Below, one piece after another: positions 57,627 to 64,000 of a stretch of 64,000 bases of DNA. The notes beneath the pieces are model-generated. The model searched no databases. It was not told the DNA's origin and was given only the letters and a program-made list of their open reading frames with translations. The position numbers and the translations under genes were made by a program. Source of the stretch: CAVPDE01 sp963702565 (GTDB taxonomy: Bacteria; Desulfobacterota; DSM-4660; Desulfatiglandales; HGW-15); the NCBI GenBank assembly GCA_963702565.1, contig CAVPDE010000014.1, forward strand, positions 62,001 through 126,000, given 5' to 3'. Position 1 is the first letter of the stretch. Every line of letters begins with the position of its first letter.

Positions 57627-60203
57627 ATGAAATACGACCCTCAAGAAATCGAAAAGAAATGGCAGGAGCAGTGGGAAAAGACAAAACTGTTCAAGGTGAC
57701 CGAGGACCCGGCCAAGGAAAAGTACTACCTCCTGGAGATGTTCCCCTATCCCTCGGGAAAAATCCACATGGGGCACGTGCGCAACTACACCATCGGCGAT
57801 GTAGTGGCCAGATACAAGAGGATGAAAGGGAAGAACGTGCTTCACCCCATGGGCTGGGACGCCTTCGGGTTGCCGGCGGAAAACGCCGCCATCGAGAACA
57901 AGACTCACCCGGCGCGATGGACCTACAGCAACATCGATTACATGAAAGCCCAGCTCAAGCGCATGGGCTTCAGCTACGACTGGGATCGCGAGGTGGCCAC
58001 GTGCGATCCCGAGTACTACCGATGGGAGCAGCTCGTGTTCATCAGGATGTTCGAAAAGGGGCTGGCCTACAAGAAGCGGACCTTCGTGAACTGGTGCGAA
58101 AGCTGCCAGACCGTGCTGGCCAAAGAGCAGGTCGAGAACGGCCGGTGCTGGAGGCACTCGGACCGGGAAGTGACGATCAAGGAGATGGACAGCTGGTTTT
58201 TCAAAATCACGGACTACGCCGAGGAGATGCTGGAGCACTGCGACAGACTGCCGGGATGGCCGGAGCGGGTTCTCACCATGCAGAAGAACTGGATCGGCAA
58301 GAGCTACGGCGCAATCATCCGATTTCCCGTGAAAGGTTCCGAGGACGTGATCGAGGTGTACACCACGAGGCAGGACACGCTTTTCGGCGCGACCTTTCTC
58401 TGTTTTGCGCCGGAGCATCCCATGCTGAAGACGCTGGTGAAGGGGCAACCTCAAGAGCAGCAAGTCCTTTCGTTCATTGAAAAGACGCTGAAGGTCGACA
58501 GCTACATCCGGACCGCGGATCTGACCGTGAAGGAAGGGGTGTTCACGGGCCGATACTGCATCAATCCCGTGACCCAGGAGGAGATTCCCATTTATGTGGC
58601 CAACTTTGTTCTCTTCGACTACGGGACCGGAGCGATCATGGCCGTCCCCACCCACGACCAGAGGGATTTCGAGTTCGCCAAGAAATATGATCTCCGGCTC
58701 CGGGTCGTGATCAAACCCTTTGACCGCGATCTGTCAGAGGAGACCATGAGCGAAGCGTACGTGGAGGAAGGGATTCTCGTCAACTCTGGTCCATTCAACG
58801 GCCTGCGGAACCTGGAGGCCTTGGACCGCGTCGCCGAATACCTGGAATCTGAAGGCAAAGGGCACAAAACAGTGAACTTCAGGTTGAGAGACTGGAATAT
58901 TTCGAGACAGAGATACTGGGGCGCCCCGATCCCCATTATCACCTGCGAACGGTGCGGGGCTCTTCCTGTGCCGGAGAAAGACCTGCCGGTGGTTCTGCCT
59001 CTCAATCTGGAGCTGAGGTCGAACGGAGGGTCCCCTCTCCCCTTTGAACCTTCCTTCCACGAGGTCTCGTGTCCGAAGTGCGGGGGAAAGGCCAGGAGAG
59101 AGACCGACACCATGGACACCTTTGTGGAGTCTTCATGGTACTTCGATCGCTTTGCCTGTGCGGACTATGACAAAGGCCCCATCGACCCAGGAAGGGTAGG
59201 CTACTGGCTGCCCGTGGACCAGTACATCGGAGGCATCGAGCACGCCATCCTCCATCTCCTTTACTCCCGCTTCTACACCCGTGTGCTGCGGGATTTTAAC
59301 GAGGTCACCTTCAGCGAACCTTTCACGAATCTGCTGACTCAGGGAATGGTGTGCAAGGAAACTCAGGAGTGCCCGAATCACGGCTATCTCTTCCCGAAGG
59401 AAGTCCAGGACGGCCGCTGCACCCGCTGCCAGTCCCCGGTGGTTGTGGGGCCCACGCTCAAGATGTCCAAGTCCAAAAAGAACGTGGTGGACCCTGAAGA
59501 CCTGATCGAACGCTACGGTGCGGACACGGTCCGGATGTTTTGCCTCTTCGCGTCTCCTCCTGAACGGGATCTCGAGTGGAGCGACCAGGGCGTGGACGGT
59601 TCGTTCCGCTTCCTCCACCGCGTGTGGCGATTGGTGGACGAAAACATTGAACCCTTGAAAAGCGCAACTCGCTATGGCGGGGACGAAACGCTTCCGGAAG
59701 AGTTGAAAGACCTGCACCGCAAGACCCATCAGACCATCAAGAGAGTATCCAACGACATCGAAGACCGTTTTCATTTTAACACGGCGATCAGCGCCGTCAT
59801 GGAGTTGGTCAACGACATCCACAAGGTCCTGGCCGGTGCTGAAAAGAACTCAAGCCTCACGTGGTCGGTTGTCAAAGAAGCTGTAGAGGCAACGGTTCTT
59901 CTTCTCAGCCCGGTGGTGCCTCATATTGCGGAGGAACTCTGGAAAATGCTGGGTCACGAGGAACTGCTCTTAAAGGTGCCATGGCCTGCCTATCGGGCCG
60001 AAGCGCTCGAAGTGGCCAAGAGGCTCATCGTGCTGCAGGTCAACGGCAAAGTGCGTGAGCGGATCGAAGTCCCTGCATCTTTCACCGAAAAGGAGATCGA
60101 AACGGCGGCTCTCGCAAACGAGAGGGTCCGGGGTTTCATCGGTCAGAAGCCGGTGAAAAAAGTCATCGTGGTGGGACAGAAGCTCGTGAATGTGGTCGTG
60201 TAG
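57627..60203 (+). CDS. leuS: Leucyl-tRNA synthetase
   Basis: The 858-residue class I synthetase has the HIGH motif PYPSGKIHMGHVRNY, an editing (CP1) domain (about residues 225-425) with VYTTRQDTLFGATF and GTGAIMAVPTHDQRD, and KMSKSKKNVV. A leucine-specific region with cysteines CERCGALPVPEKDLP and CPKCGGKA is inserted. It attaches leucine to tRNA and edits wrongly charged tRNA. No other frameshift was seen over its length. It is followed by an AT-rich repeat and lptE. Confidence 0.97.
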   Translation: MKYDPQEIEKKWQEQWEKTKLFKVTEDPAKEKYYLLEMFPYPSGKIHMGHVRNYTIGDVVARYKRMKGKNVLHPMGWDAFGLPAENAAIENKTHPARWTYSNIDYMKAQLKRMGFSYDWDREVATCDPEYYRWEQLVFIRMFEKGLAYKKRTFVNWCESCQTVLAKEQVENGRCWRHSDREVTIKEMDSWFFKITDYAEEMLEHCDRLPGWPERVLTMQKNWIGKSYGAIIRFPVKGSEDVIEVYTTRQDTLFGATFLCFAPEHPMLKTLVKGQPQEQQVLSFIEKTLKVDSYIRTADLTVKEGVFTGRYCINPVTQEEIPIYVANFVLFDYGTGAIMAVPTHDQRDFEFAKKYDLRLRVVIKPFDRDLSEETMSEAYVEEGILVNSGPFNGLRNLEALDRVAEYLESEGKGHKTVNFRLRDWNISRQRYWGAPIPIITCERCGALPVPEKDLPVVLPLNLELRSNGGSPLPFEPSFHEVSCPKCGGKARRETDTMDTFVESSWYFDRFACADYDKGPIDPGRVGYWLPVDQYIGGIEHAILHLLYSRFYTRVLRDFNEVTFSEPFTNLLTQGMVCKETQECPNHGYLFPKEVQDGRCTRCQSPVVVGPTLKMSKSKKNVVDPEDLIERYGADTVRMFCLFASPPERDLEWSDQGVDGSFRFLHRVWRLVDENIEPLKSATRYGGDETLPEELKDLHRKTHQTIKRVSNDIEDRFHFNTAISAVMELVNDIHKVLAGAEKNSSLTWSVVKEAVEATVLLLSPVVPHIAEELWKMLGHEELLLKVPWPAYRAEALEVAKRLIVLQVNGKVRERIEVPASFTEKEIETAALANERVRGFIGQKPVKKVIVVGQKLVNVVV

Positions 60204-60235
60204 GTTTCTTGAATCTGATAGGCAATTTTCGAAGT

Positions 60236-60383
60236 GATTGAAAATTCGAAATCCGAAGCTCGAAATTTGAAACAATGACCCATATTCGAATGACCAAAAC
60301 AGTGTGCACCGGGGTTCTGCCTTGAGCCTTGGAGCATTTGAATTTTGAATTTGTTTCGGATTTCGAATTTCGAAATTCGGATT
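60236..60383. repeat. AT-rich TTCGAAATTCGAA dispersed repeat, copy 2
   Basis: Units AAAATTCGAAATCCGAAGC and CGAAATTTGAAAC on the left, TTTGAATTTTGAATTTG and TTCGGATTTCGAATTTCG on the right. It matches the block at 23671-23829. No gene was seen. Confidence 0.75.
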
Positions 60384-60422
60384 TGATTACGGGCGAAAGC
60401 CTGCAATAAGGAAAGAGCCGAA

Positions 60423-60965
60423 ATGATAAAGCACACTTTGCTCCTCCTCTTGACCTTGTTGTTGGTGGGCTGCGGGTATTCCCTCAGGGCCGACGGCGAG
60501 CCTGTTGGGATTCAGCTCGAGAGCCTCGCTATCCCGATGTTTTCCAGCACCTCTTCCGAGATAGGATTTGAAGCGGATTTCACCAAGGTGATCCGGCAGG
60601 AGTTCATCAGCAACGGAAGGGTCCCGTTGATGCCCGAGGAAAAGGCGCAAGCGGTGCTCATCGGTAAGATCCAGGACGTGCGCGCTGACCCGCTGAGCTA
60701 CAGGTCGCAGGATTTCACGGTCGGGGGGAACACGTCGACCTACGAAGTCACCAAGTCCCGGAAGCTCAGGGTGAGACTGGAGGTTCAGTTGGTGGACAGG
60801 CGACAGGGCAAAGTCATCTGGCGCGAAGCGGCCATGGAGGAGCAGGCCAGCTACTTCATCAGTGCCGATCCGCTGGAAACGCGTTACAGTGAGCGACAGG
60901 CCCTGGAGAAAATTGCCGGCCGCCTGGCGAAAAGAATCTATTTGAGAACCATGGAACGATTCTGA
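60423..60965 (+). CDS. lptE: LPS-assembly lipoprotein LptE-like
   Basis: The 180-residue protein has a lipobox (LLLVGCGYSLR) and the LptE/RlpB-type fold with LESLAIPMFSSTSSEIGFE and SYFISADPLETRYSERQAL. LptE plugs the LptD barrel that inserts LPS into the outer membrane. Location between leuS and holA is the classic arrangement. Its stop overlaps the holA start by one base (TGATG). Confidence 0.92.
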   Translation: MIKHTLLLLLTLLLVGCGYSLRADGEPVGIQLESLAIPMFSSTSSEIGFEADFTKVIRQEFISNGRVPLMPEEKAQAVLIGKIQDVRADPLSYRSQDFTVGGNTSTYEVTKSRKLRVRLEVQLVDRRQGKVIWREAAMEEQASYFISADPLETRYSERQALEKIAGRLAKRIYLRTMERF

Positions 60966-61972
60966 TGTCCGGTGATTTGAGCCCAGACCATGTTCTGAAA
61001 GCGGCGAAGAAAGGGCAGGTTGCCCCCTTTTATCTTTTTTATGGTCCGGGCGAGTTCCGCATGGAAAGGGTGTTGACTGCTCTGAGGACGCTGCTGGTGC
61101 CCGAGGCGGCGAGGGATTTCAACCTGGAAGTCCTTTATGGGGATGAGCCCATCGAACCGGAGCAGATCGTCAACAAGGCCAGTTCCATGCCCTTCCTCGC
61201 GCAGCGCCGCCTGATTATCCTGCGAAGGACGGAGTCTTTCAAAGCCGAACAGCTGGAGAGATTCCTTCCCTACCTGGACAGACCCTCGTCGTCGACCTGT
61301 CTGATTTTCATCTCCGCGAGGACCAACTTCAACGCGAAGTTCTACAAGAAATTCAGGTCCGAAGGGGCGGCCGTGCTCTTTGATGAATTGAAAGGGAACC
61401 AGATTCTGCCTTGGATCAAGAGAACGGCTTCCGAGGATTTTGGGATGACCCTGGAAGGGGAAGCCTGTGCCTATCTTCATGGGGTGGTGGGAAACAGGCC
61501 GAGGGAGCTGCATTCCGAGCTCGAGAAGCTTCACCTGCGCTACGGAAAGACCGTGACCCCTGAGCAGGTAAAGGATGCGGTGACCCACAGCCGGGTCTAC
61601 ACGGTTTTTGAACTCATGGATGCGGTGTCCATGAAGGACTGCGCTTCCTCACTGCGCATCCTGAAGAGATACCTGGAAGAAGAGGATTTGAGGGACGGGC
61701 CCCAAAAGCTCATCGGCATGCTGAACCGGCAGGTGAGGCTCCTCTGGCAGGCCAAGGCGGTTTTGCTGAAAAGAGGCGGAACGCAGGAGATAGAAAAGAA
61801 GACGGCGCTCACCGGATTTCCGGTGAAAAAGCTGATGGAGCAGGCTCCTCGATGGAAGGAGAAGGAACTGGAAAGAGCCCTGGAGCTGCTTCGCCGGGCT
61901 GACGACCGTCTGAAGTCAGGATCCGGCGCAACGGTGATCTTGGAAACTCTTGTTCTTTCGCTCTGCAGCTAA
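60965..61972 (+). CDS. holA: DNA polymerase III delta subunit
   Basis: The 335-residue clamp-loader subunit has YLFYGPGEFRMERVL near the N-terminus, MPFLAQRRLIILRR, and a central AAA+-like region without P-loop, as usual. The C-terminal collar has LKRYLEEEDL and NRQVRLLWQAK. It opens the sliding clamp together with the delta-prime subunit encoded at 21752. It begins within the lptE stop. Confidence 0.94.
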   Translation: MSGDLSPDHVLKAAKKGQVAPFYLFYGPGEFRMERVLTALRTLLVPEAARDFNLEVLYGDEPIEPEQIVNKASSMPFLAQRRLIILRRTESFKAEQLERFLPYLDRPSSSTCLIFISARTNFNAKFYKKFRSEGAAVLFDELKGNQILPWIKRTASEDFGMTLEGEACAYLHGVVGNRPRELHSELEKLHLRYGKTVTPEQVKDAVTHSRVYTVFELMDAVSMKDCASSLRILKRYLEEEDLRDGPQKLIGMLNRQVRLLWQAKAVLLKRGGTQEIEKKTALTGFPVKKLMEQAPRWKEKELERALELLRRADDRLKSGSGATVILETLVLSLCS

Positions 61973-62006
61973 GTCCATCGAGTCATAAATTCGATGACGT
62001 ATTTAT

Positions 62007-62031
62007 TCCCTCAGGACTTAGTGCTGAGGGA
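62007..62031. terminator. Hairpin between convergent holA and rpsT
   Basis: TCCCTCAG and CTGAGGGA pair around a 9-base loop. A second weaker pair CATCGA/TCGATG precedes it. No T-run follows on either strand, so its effect on transcription is uncertain. Confidence 0.5.
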
Positions 62032-62087
62032 GCCATTGCTCAGACTCGCTCTCATTGGATACGACACCGTAATTGCGACTCGAAGCA

Positions 62088-62366
62088 CTAAGCGGGCTTG
62101 GCCGAGGTGGCCCGGTTTACCGCACGGGCGAGGCGGGAGATTTTCCTGGAAGCTTTTTTCCTGTGGATGACTCCTTTTGAGGCACTCCGGTGGAGAGTGG
62201 AAACCGCTTTCTTGAACTTTTCCTGGACCTGGGTGGTGTCGCTGCTTTGGAGAAGCGCTCGCACTTCTTTGACCGTGGACTTTGCCCTGGTCCTATGAGC
62301 GAGGTTTCTGAGCTTTCGGGTCTTGCTCTGTCTTGCCCTCTTGAGGGCGGAAGGATGGTTTGCCAA
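62088..62366 (-). CDS. rpsT: Small ribosomal subunit protein bS20
   Basis: The product starts with LANHPSALKRARQSKTRKLRN and contains HRTRAKSTVKEVRALL, clear bS20. The longer frame back to 62429 is not supported. The family N-terminus corresponds to a TTG at 62366, with GGAG spaced 7 bases before. E. coli rpsT is also known for a UUG start linked to autoregulation. The protein (92 residues) binds 16S rRNA. It converges on holA and diverges from murJ. Confidence 0.95.
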   Translation of the reverse strand: MANHPSALKRARQSKTRKLRNLAHRTRAKSTVKEVRALLQSSDTTQVQEKFKKAVSTLHRSASKGVIHRKKASRKISRLARAVNRATSAKPA

Positions 62367-62413
62367 ATCTTGATCTCCTCTTGGGATGGTTAAATGCAAT
62401 CTGTAAAACGATT

Positions 62414-62442
62414 TAAATAGACCAAACACCTCAGGTTGTCAA
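62414..62442 (-). promoter_or_regulatory. Sigma70-type promoter of rpsT
   Basis: Minus strand TTGACA (62442-62437), 17-base spacer, TATTTA (62419-62414). It gives a leader of about 40 bases before the TTG start of rpsT. Confidence 0.82.
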
Positions 62443-62455
62443 CAAATTTTGTTGA
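62439..62455. promoter_or_regulatory. 17-base palindrome overlapping the rpsT -35 and murJ start
   Basis: TCAACAAA-T-TTTGTTGA is a perfect dyad that overlaps the rpsT -35 box and ends 2 bases before the murJ GTG. A repressor here could affect both genes. Confidence 0.45.
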
Positions 62456-62456
62456 A

Positions 62457-64000
62457 GTGAACTTCCATCGTACAGAAAAGGAAAATGTCAGCCGTGCGGC
62501 GGGGACCGTAGGGTTCTACACGCTTCTGAGCCGTATCCTTGGACTGGTTCGGGACATGGTACTGGCCTATTTCTTCGGATCGAAGATGGCGGCGGATGCT
62601 TTTTTCGTGGCCTTCCGCATTCCCAATCTCCTGAGGCGGTTTTTTGCCGAAGGCTCGCTGACCATAGCCTTTATTCCGGTCTTCACAGAGACGCTGACCC
62701 GGAAGTCGAAGGAGGACGCCTTTGAACTGGCAAGGGCGGTGCTCACCCTTCTCTCCCTCCTGCTCGTTGTGCTGACCCTGCTCGGCGTTCTGCTGTCCCC
62801 GTGGATCGTGAGAATCCAGGCGTACGGTTTTGGCGTCTCCGGGCCGAAATACGAACTCACCGTGCTCCTGACTCGCATCACCTTTCCTTACATTTTCCTT
62901 GTCAGCCTGGTGGCCTTTTTCATGGGTGTTCTGAATTCTCTCAGACACTTTGCCGCTCCGGCTGCAGCGCCGATCCTCCTCAACGTGGGGATTATCGCAG
63001 GCGCCTTGTGCCTTTCACCCTTGCTCTCCGAGCCCATCGTGGGGGTGGCCGTCGGCGTCCTCATCGGAGGCATCCTGCAGGTTCTGCTTCAGATTCCCTA
63101 CGTCCTGAAAAAGGGGCTTTCCCTCCGGCCGCTCTGGATGCCGGAACATCCGGCCGTGAAAAAGATCGGTCTCCTCATGCTGCCTGCGATCTTCGGCTCC
63201 GCCGTCTACCAGCTGAACCAGTTCATCGGCACGCTCCTCGCCTCTTTTCTTCCCCAGGGGAGCATCTCGTGGCTCTACTACGCGGACCGAATCGTGGAGT
63301 TTCCTCTTGGGGTGTTTGCGATTGCCATCAGCACAGCGGCTCTTCCCTCCCTTGCAAAACAGGTGGCGGGAAAAGATCTCTCGGATTTCAAAGAGACCCT
63401 GGGGCATGCCCTCCGACTCGTTTTCTTTATCACCACTCCGGCGGCCGTGGGCATGATCCTTCTGCGGGTGCCTCTCATCGAGGTCTTTTTTCAGAGGGGG
63501 GCTTTTGACCGCATGACGACCCTGATGACCGCTGAGGCGCTTTTGTTTTATTCTCTCGGCCTCTGGGCTTTCAGCGCGAGCCGGGTGATGCTGTCGGCTT
63601 TCTATGCCTTCCAGGACACGAAGACACCGGTTAAGGTGGCGACGGTCACGATGATCGCAAACGCCCTTCTGAGCCTTGTGCTCATGGGGCCTTTGAGACA
63701 TGGCGGACTGGCCTTGTCTCTGTCTCTGTCTTCCACCGTGCAGCTTCTCCTTCTGATCTTTATTCTGAGAGGAAGGGGCGATCTTCTTGATCTCAGGTCC
63801 ATGGTTTTTTCCGCGGGCAAGAGTCTCGCCGCGTCAGCGGTGATGGGGCTTGTCCTGTATGACTTCAGCGGAAGATGGCTCACCCGGGGAGAGCCGGGCA
63901 GCTTCTGGTCTCTTGCGCTGACCCTCGCGGGAGTGATTGCCGCGGGAGGAGTGGTCTATTTCCTCATGGCGTGGATCTTTCGGTGCAGGGAGGTTTCTTC
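62457..64000 (+). CDS. murJ: Lipid II flippase MurJ (5' part, runs off window)
   Basis: The frame is open from 62421 to the window end. It encodes the MATE-like flippase of peptidoglycan precursor lipid II. Its N-terminus has SRAAGTVGFYTLLSRILGLVRD and DAFFVAFRIPNLLRRFFAEGS in parts, the strongly conserved MurJ blocks. ITFPYIFLVSLVAFFMGVLNS and YYADRIVEFPLGVFAIAIST follow. GTG at 62457 is the likely start. A TTG at 62436 is an alternative, and no strong ribosome site supports either. Twelve or more helices are visible before the sequence ends. Confidence 0.95.
   Translation, partial: MNFHRTEKENVSRAAGTVGFYTLLSRILGLVRDMVLAYFFGSKMAADAFFVAFRIPNLLRRFFAEGSLTIAFIPVFTETLTRKSKEDAFELARAVLTLLSLLLVVLTLLGVLLSPWIVRIQAYGFGVSGPKYELTVLLTRITFPYIFLVSLVAFFMGVLNSLRHFAAPAAAPILLNVGIIAGALCLSPLLSEPIVGVAVGVLIGGILQVLLQIPYVLKKGLSLRPLWMPEHPAVKKIGLLMLPAIFGSAVYQLNQFIGTLLASFLPQGSISWLYYADRIVEFPLGVFAIAISTAALPSLAKQVAGKDLSDFKETLGHALRLVFFITTPAAVGMILLRVPLIEVFFQRGAFDRMTTLMTAEALLFYSLGLWAFSASRVMLSAFYAFQDTKTPVKVATVTMIANALLSLVLMGPLRHGGLALSLSLSSTVQLLLLIFILRGRGDLLDLRSMVFSAGKSLAASAVMGLVLYDFSGRWLTRGEPGSFWSLALTLAGVIAAGGVVYFLMAWIFRCREVS

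Noticed and set aside
57537..58655. Open frame of 372 codons on the minus strand
   Set aside because: Antisense to leuS; no ribosome site or family.
61973..62087. tRNA gene after holA
   Set aside because: The hairpins present do not form a cloverleaf and no T-loop consensus is found.

Overview
The window looks like a chromosome segment of an anaerobic Desulfobacterota (deltaproteobacterial) organism. This is inferred from three things: the order rpiB-glyA-comEB-nrdR-ribD-ribE-ribBA-ribH-nusB-leuS-lptE-holA, the order tmk-holB-ricT-metG, and a content of molybdopterin and iron-sulfur oxidoreductases, corrinoid methyl transfer, TRAP transport and sigma54 control. No tRNA, rRNA, CRISPR array, integrase or intact insertion sequence was recognised.

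Region 1 (1-5.7 kb): the 3' end of a PsrA/PhsA-type molybdopterin oxidoreductase converges on a minus-strand set made of a TauE/SafE transporter, a small membrane protein, a four-cluster ferredoxin and a flavin/iron-sulfur oxidoreductase. Region 2 (5.9-19.8 kb) is the most distinctive part. A PAS-sigma54 activator sits beside a corrinoid methyl-transfer operon (UroD-type methyltransferase, methyl-THF:corrinoid methyltransferase, corrinoid protein). Next come a TRAP transporter, a CoA-binding crotonase homologue, a two-subunit CoA-transferase and an ASKHA corrinoid activator. Two strong -24/-12 promoters (TGGCAT-N5-TTGCW) face the methyltransferase and CoA-transferase operons, which suggests one regulon for importing, CoA-activating and demethylating a methylated, possibly methoxyaromatic, acid. 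Five of its genes carry single-base frameshifts, nearly all of them +1 insertions.

Region 3 (19.9-25.8 kb): a DksA-like protein with a Lys/Pro-rich tail, then tmk, holB (frameshifted), ricT and metG. Region 4 (26-42 kb): an AfuA/Fbp-type ABC importer behind a structured leader; a ugpBAEC glycerol-3-phosphate importer; lnt and a PlsC-like acyltransferase; a lipoprotein hydrolase; and a minus-strand operon with a GlpA-like dehydrogenase, a second flavoprotein, a DUF1667 protein and a HAD phosphatase. Import and oxidation of glycerol-3-phosphate thus lie close together.

Region 5 (42.5-50.5 kb): xth and nth, an orphan type IV pilin-like gene, a sensor-kinase remnant, two paralogous FHA-GAF proteins, a B3/4-domain protein, a monohaem cytochrome, a ferric-reductase-like membrane protein and an MFS exporter. 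Region 6 (50.7-64 kb): the long rib/leuS housekeeping operon, rpsT with a TTG start, and the 5' part of murJ.

Intergenic spaces hold at least seven short dispersed repeat families, most of them palindromic or in inverted pairs.
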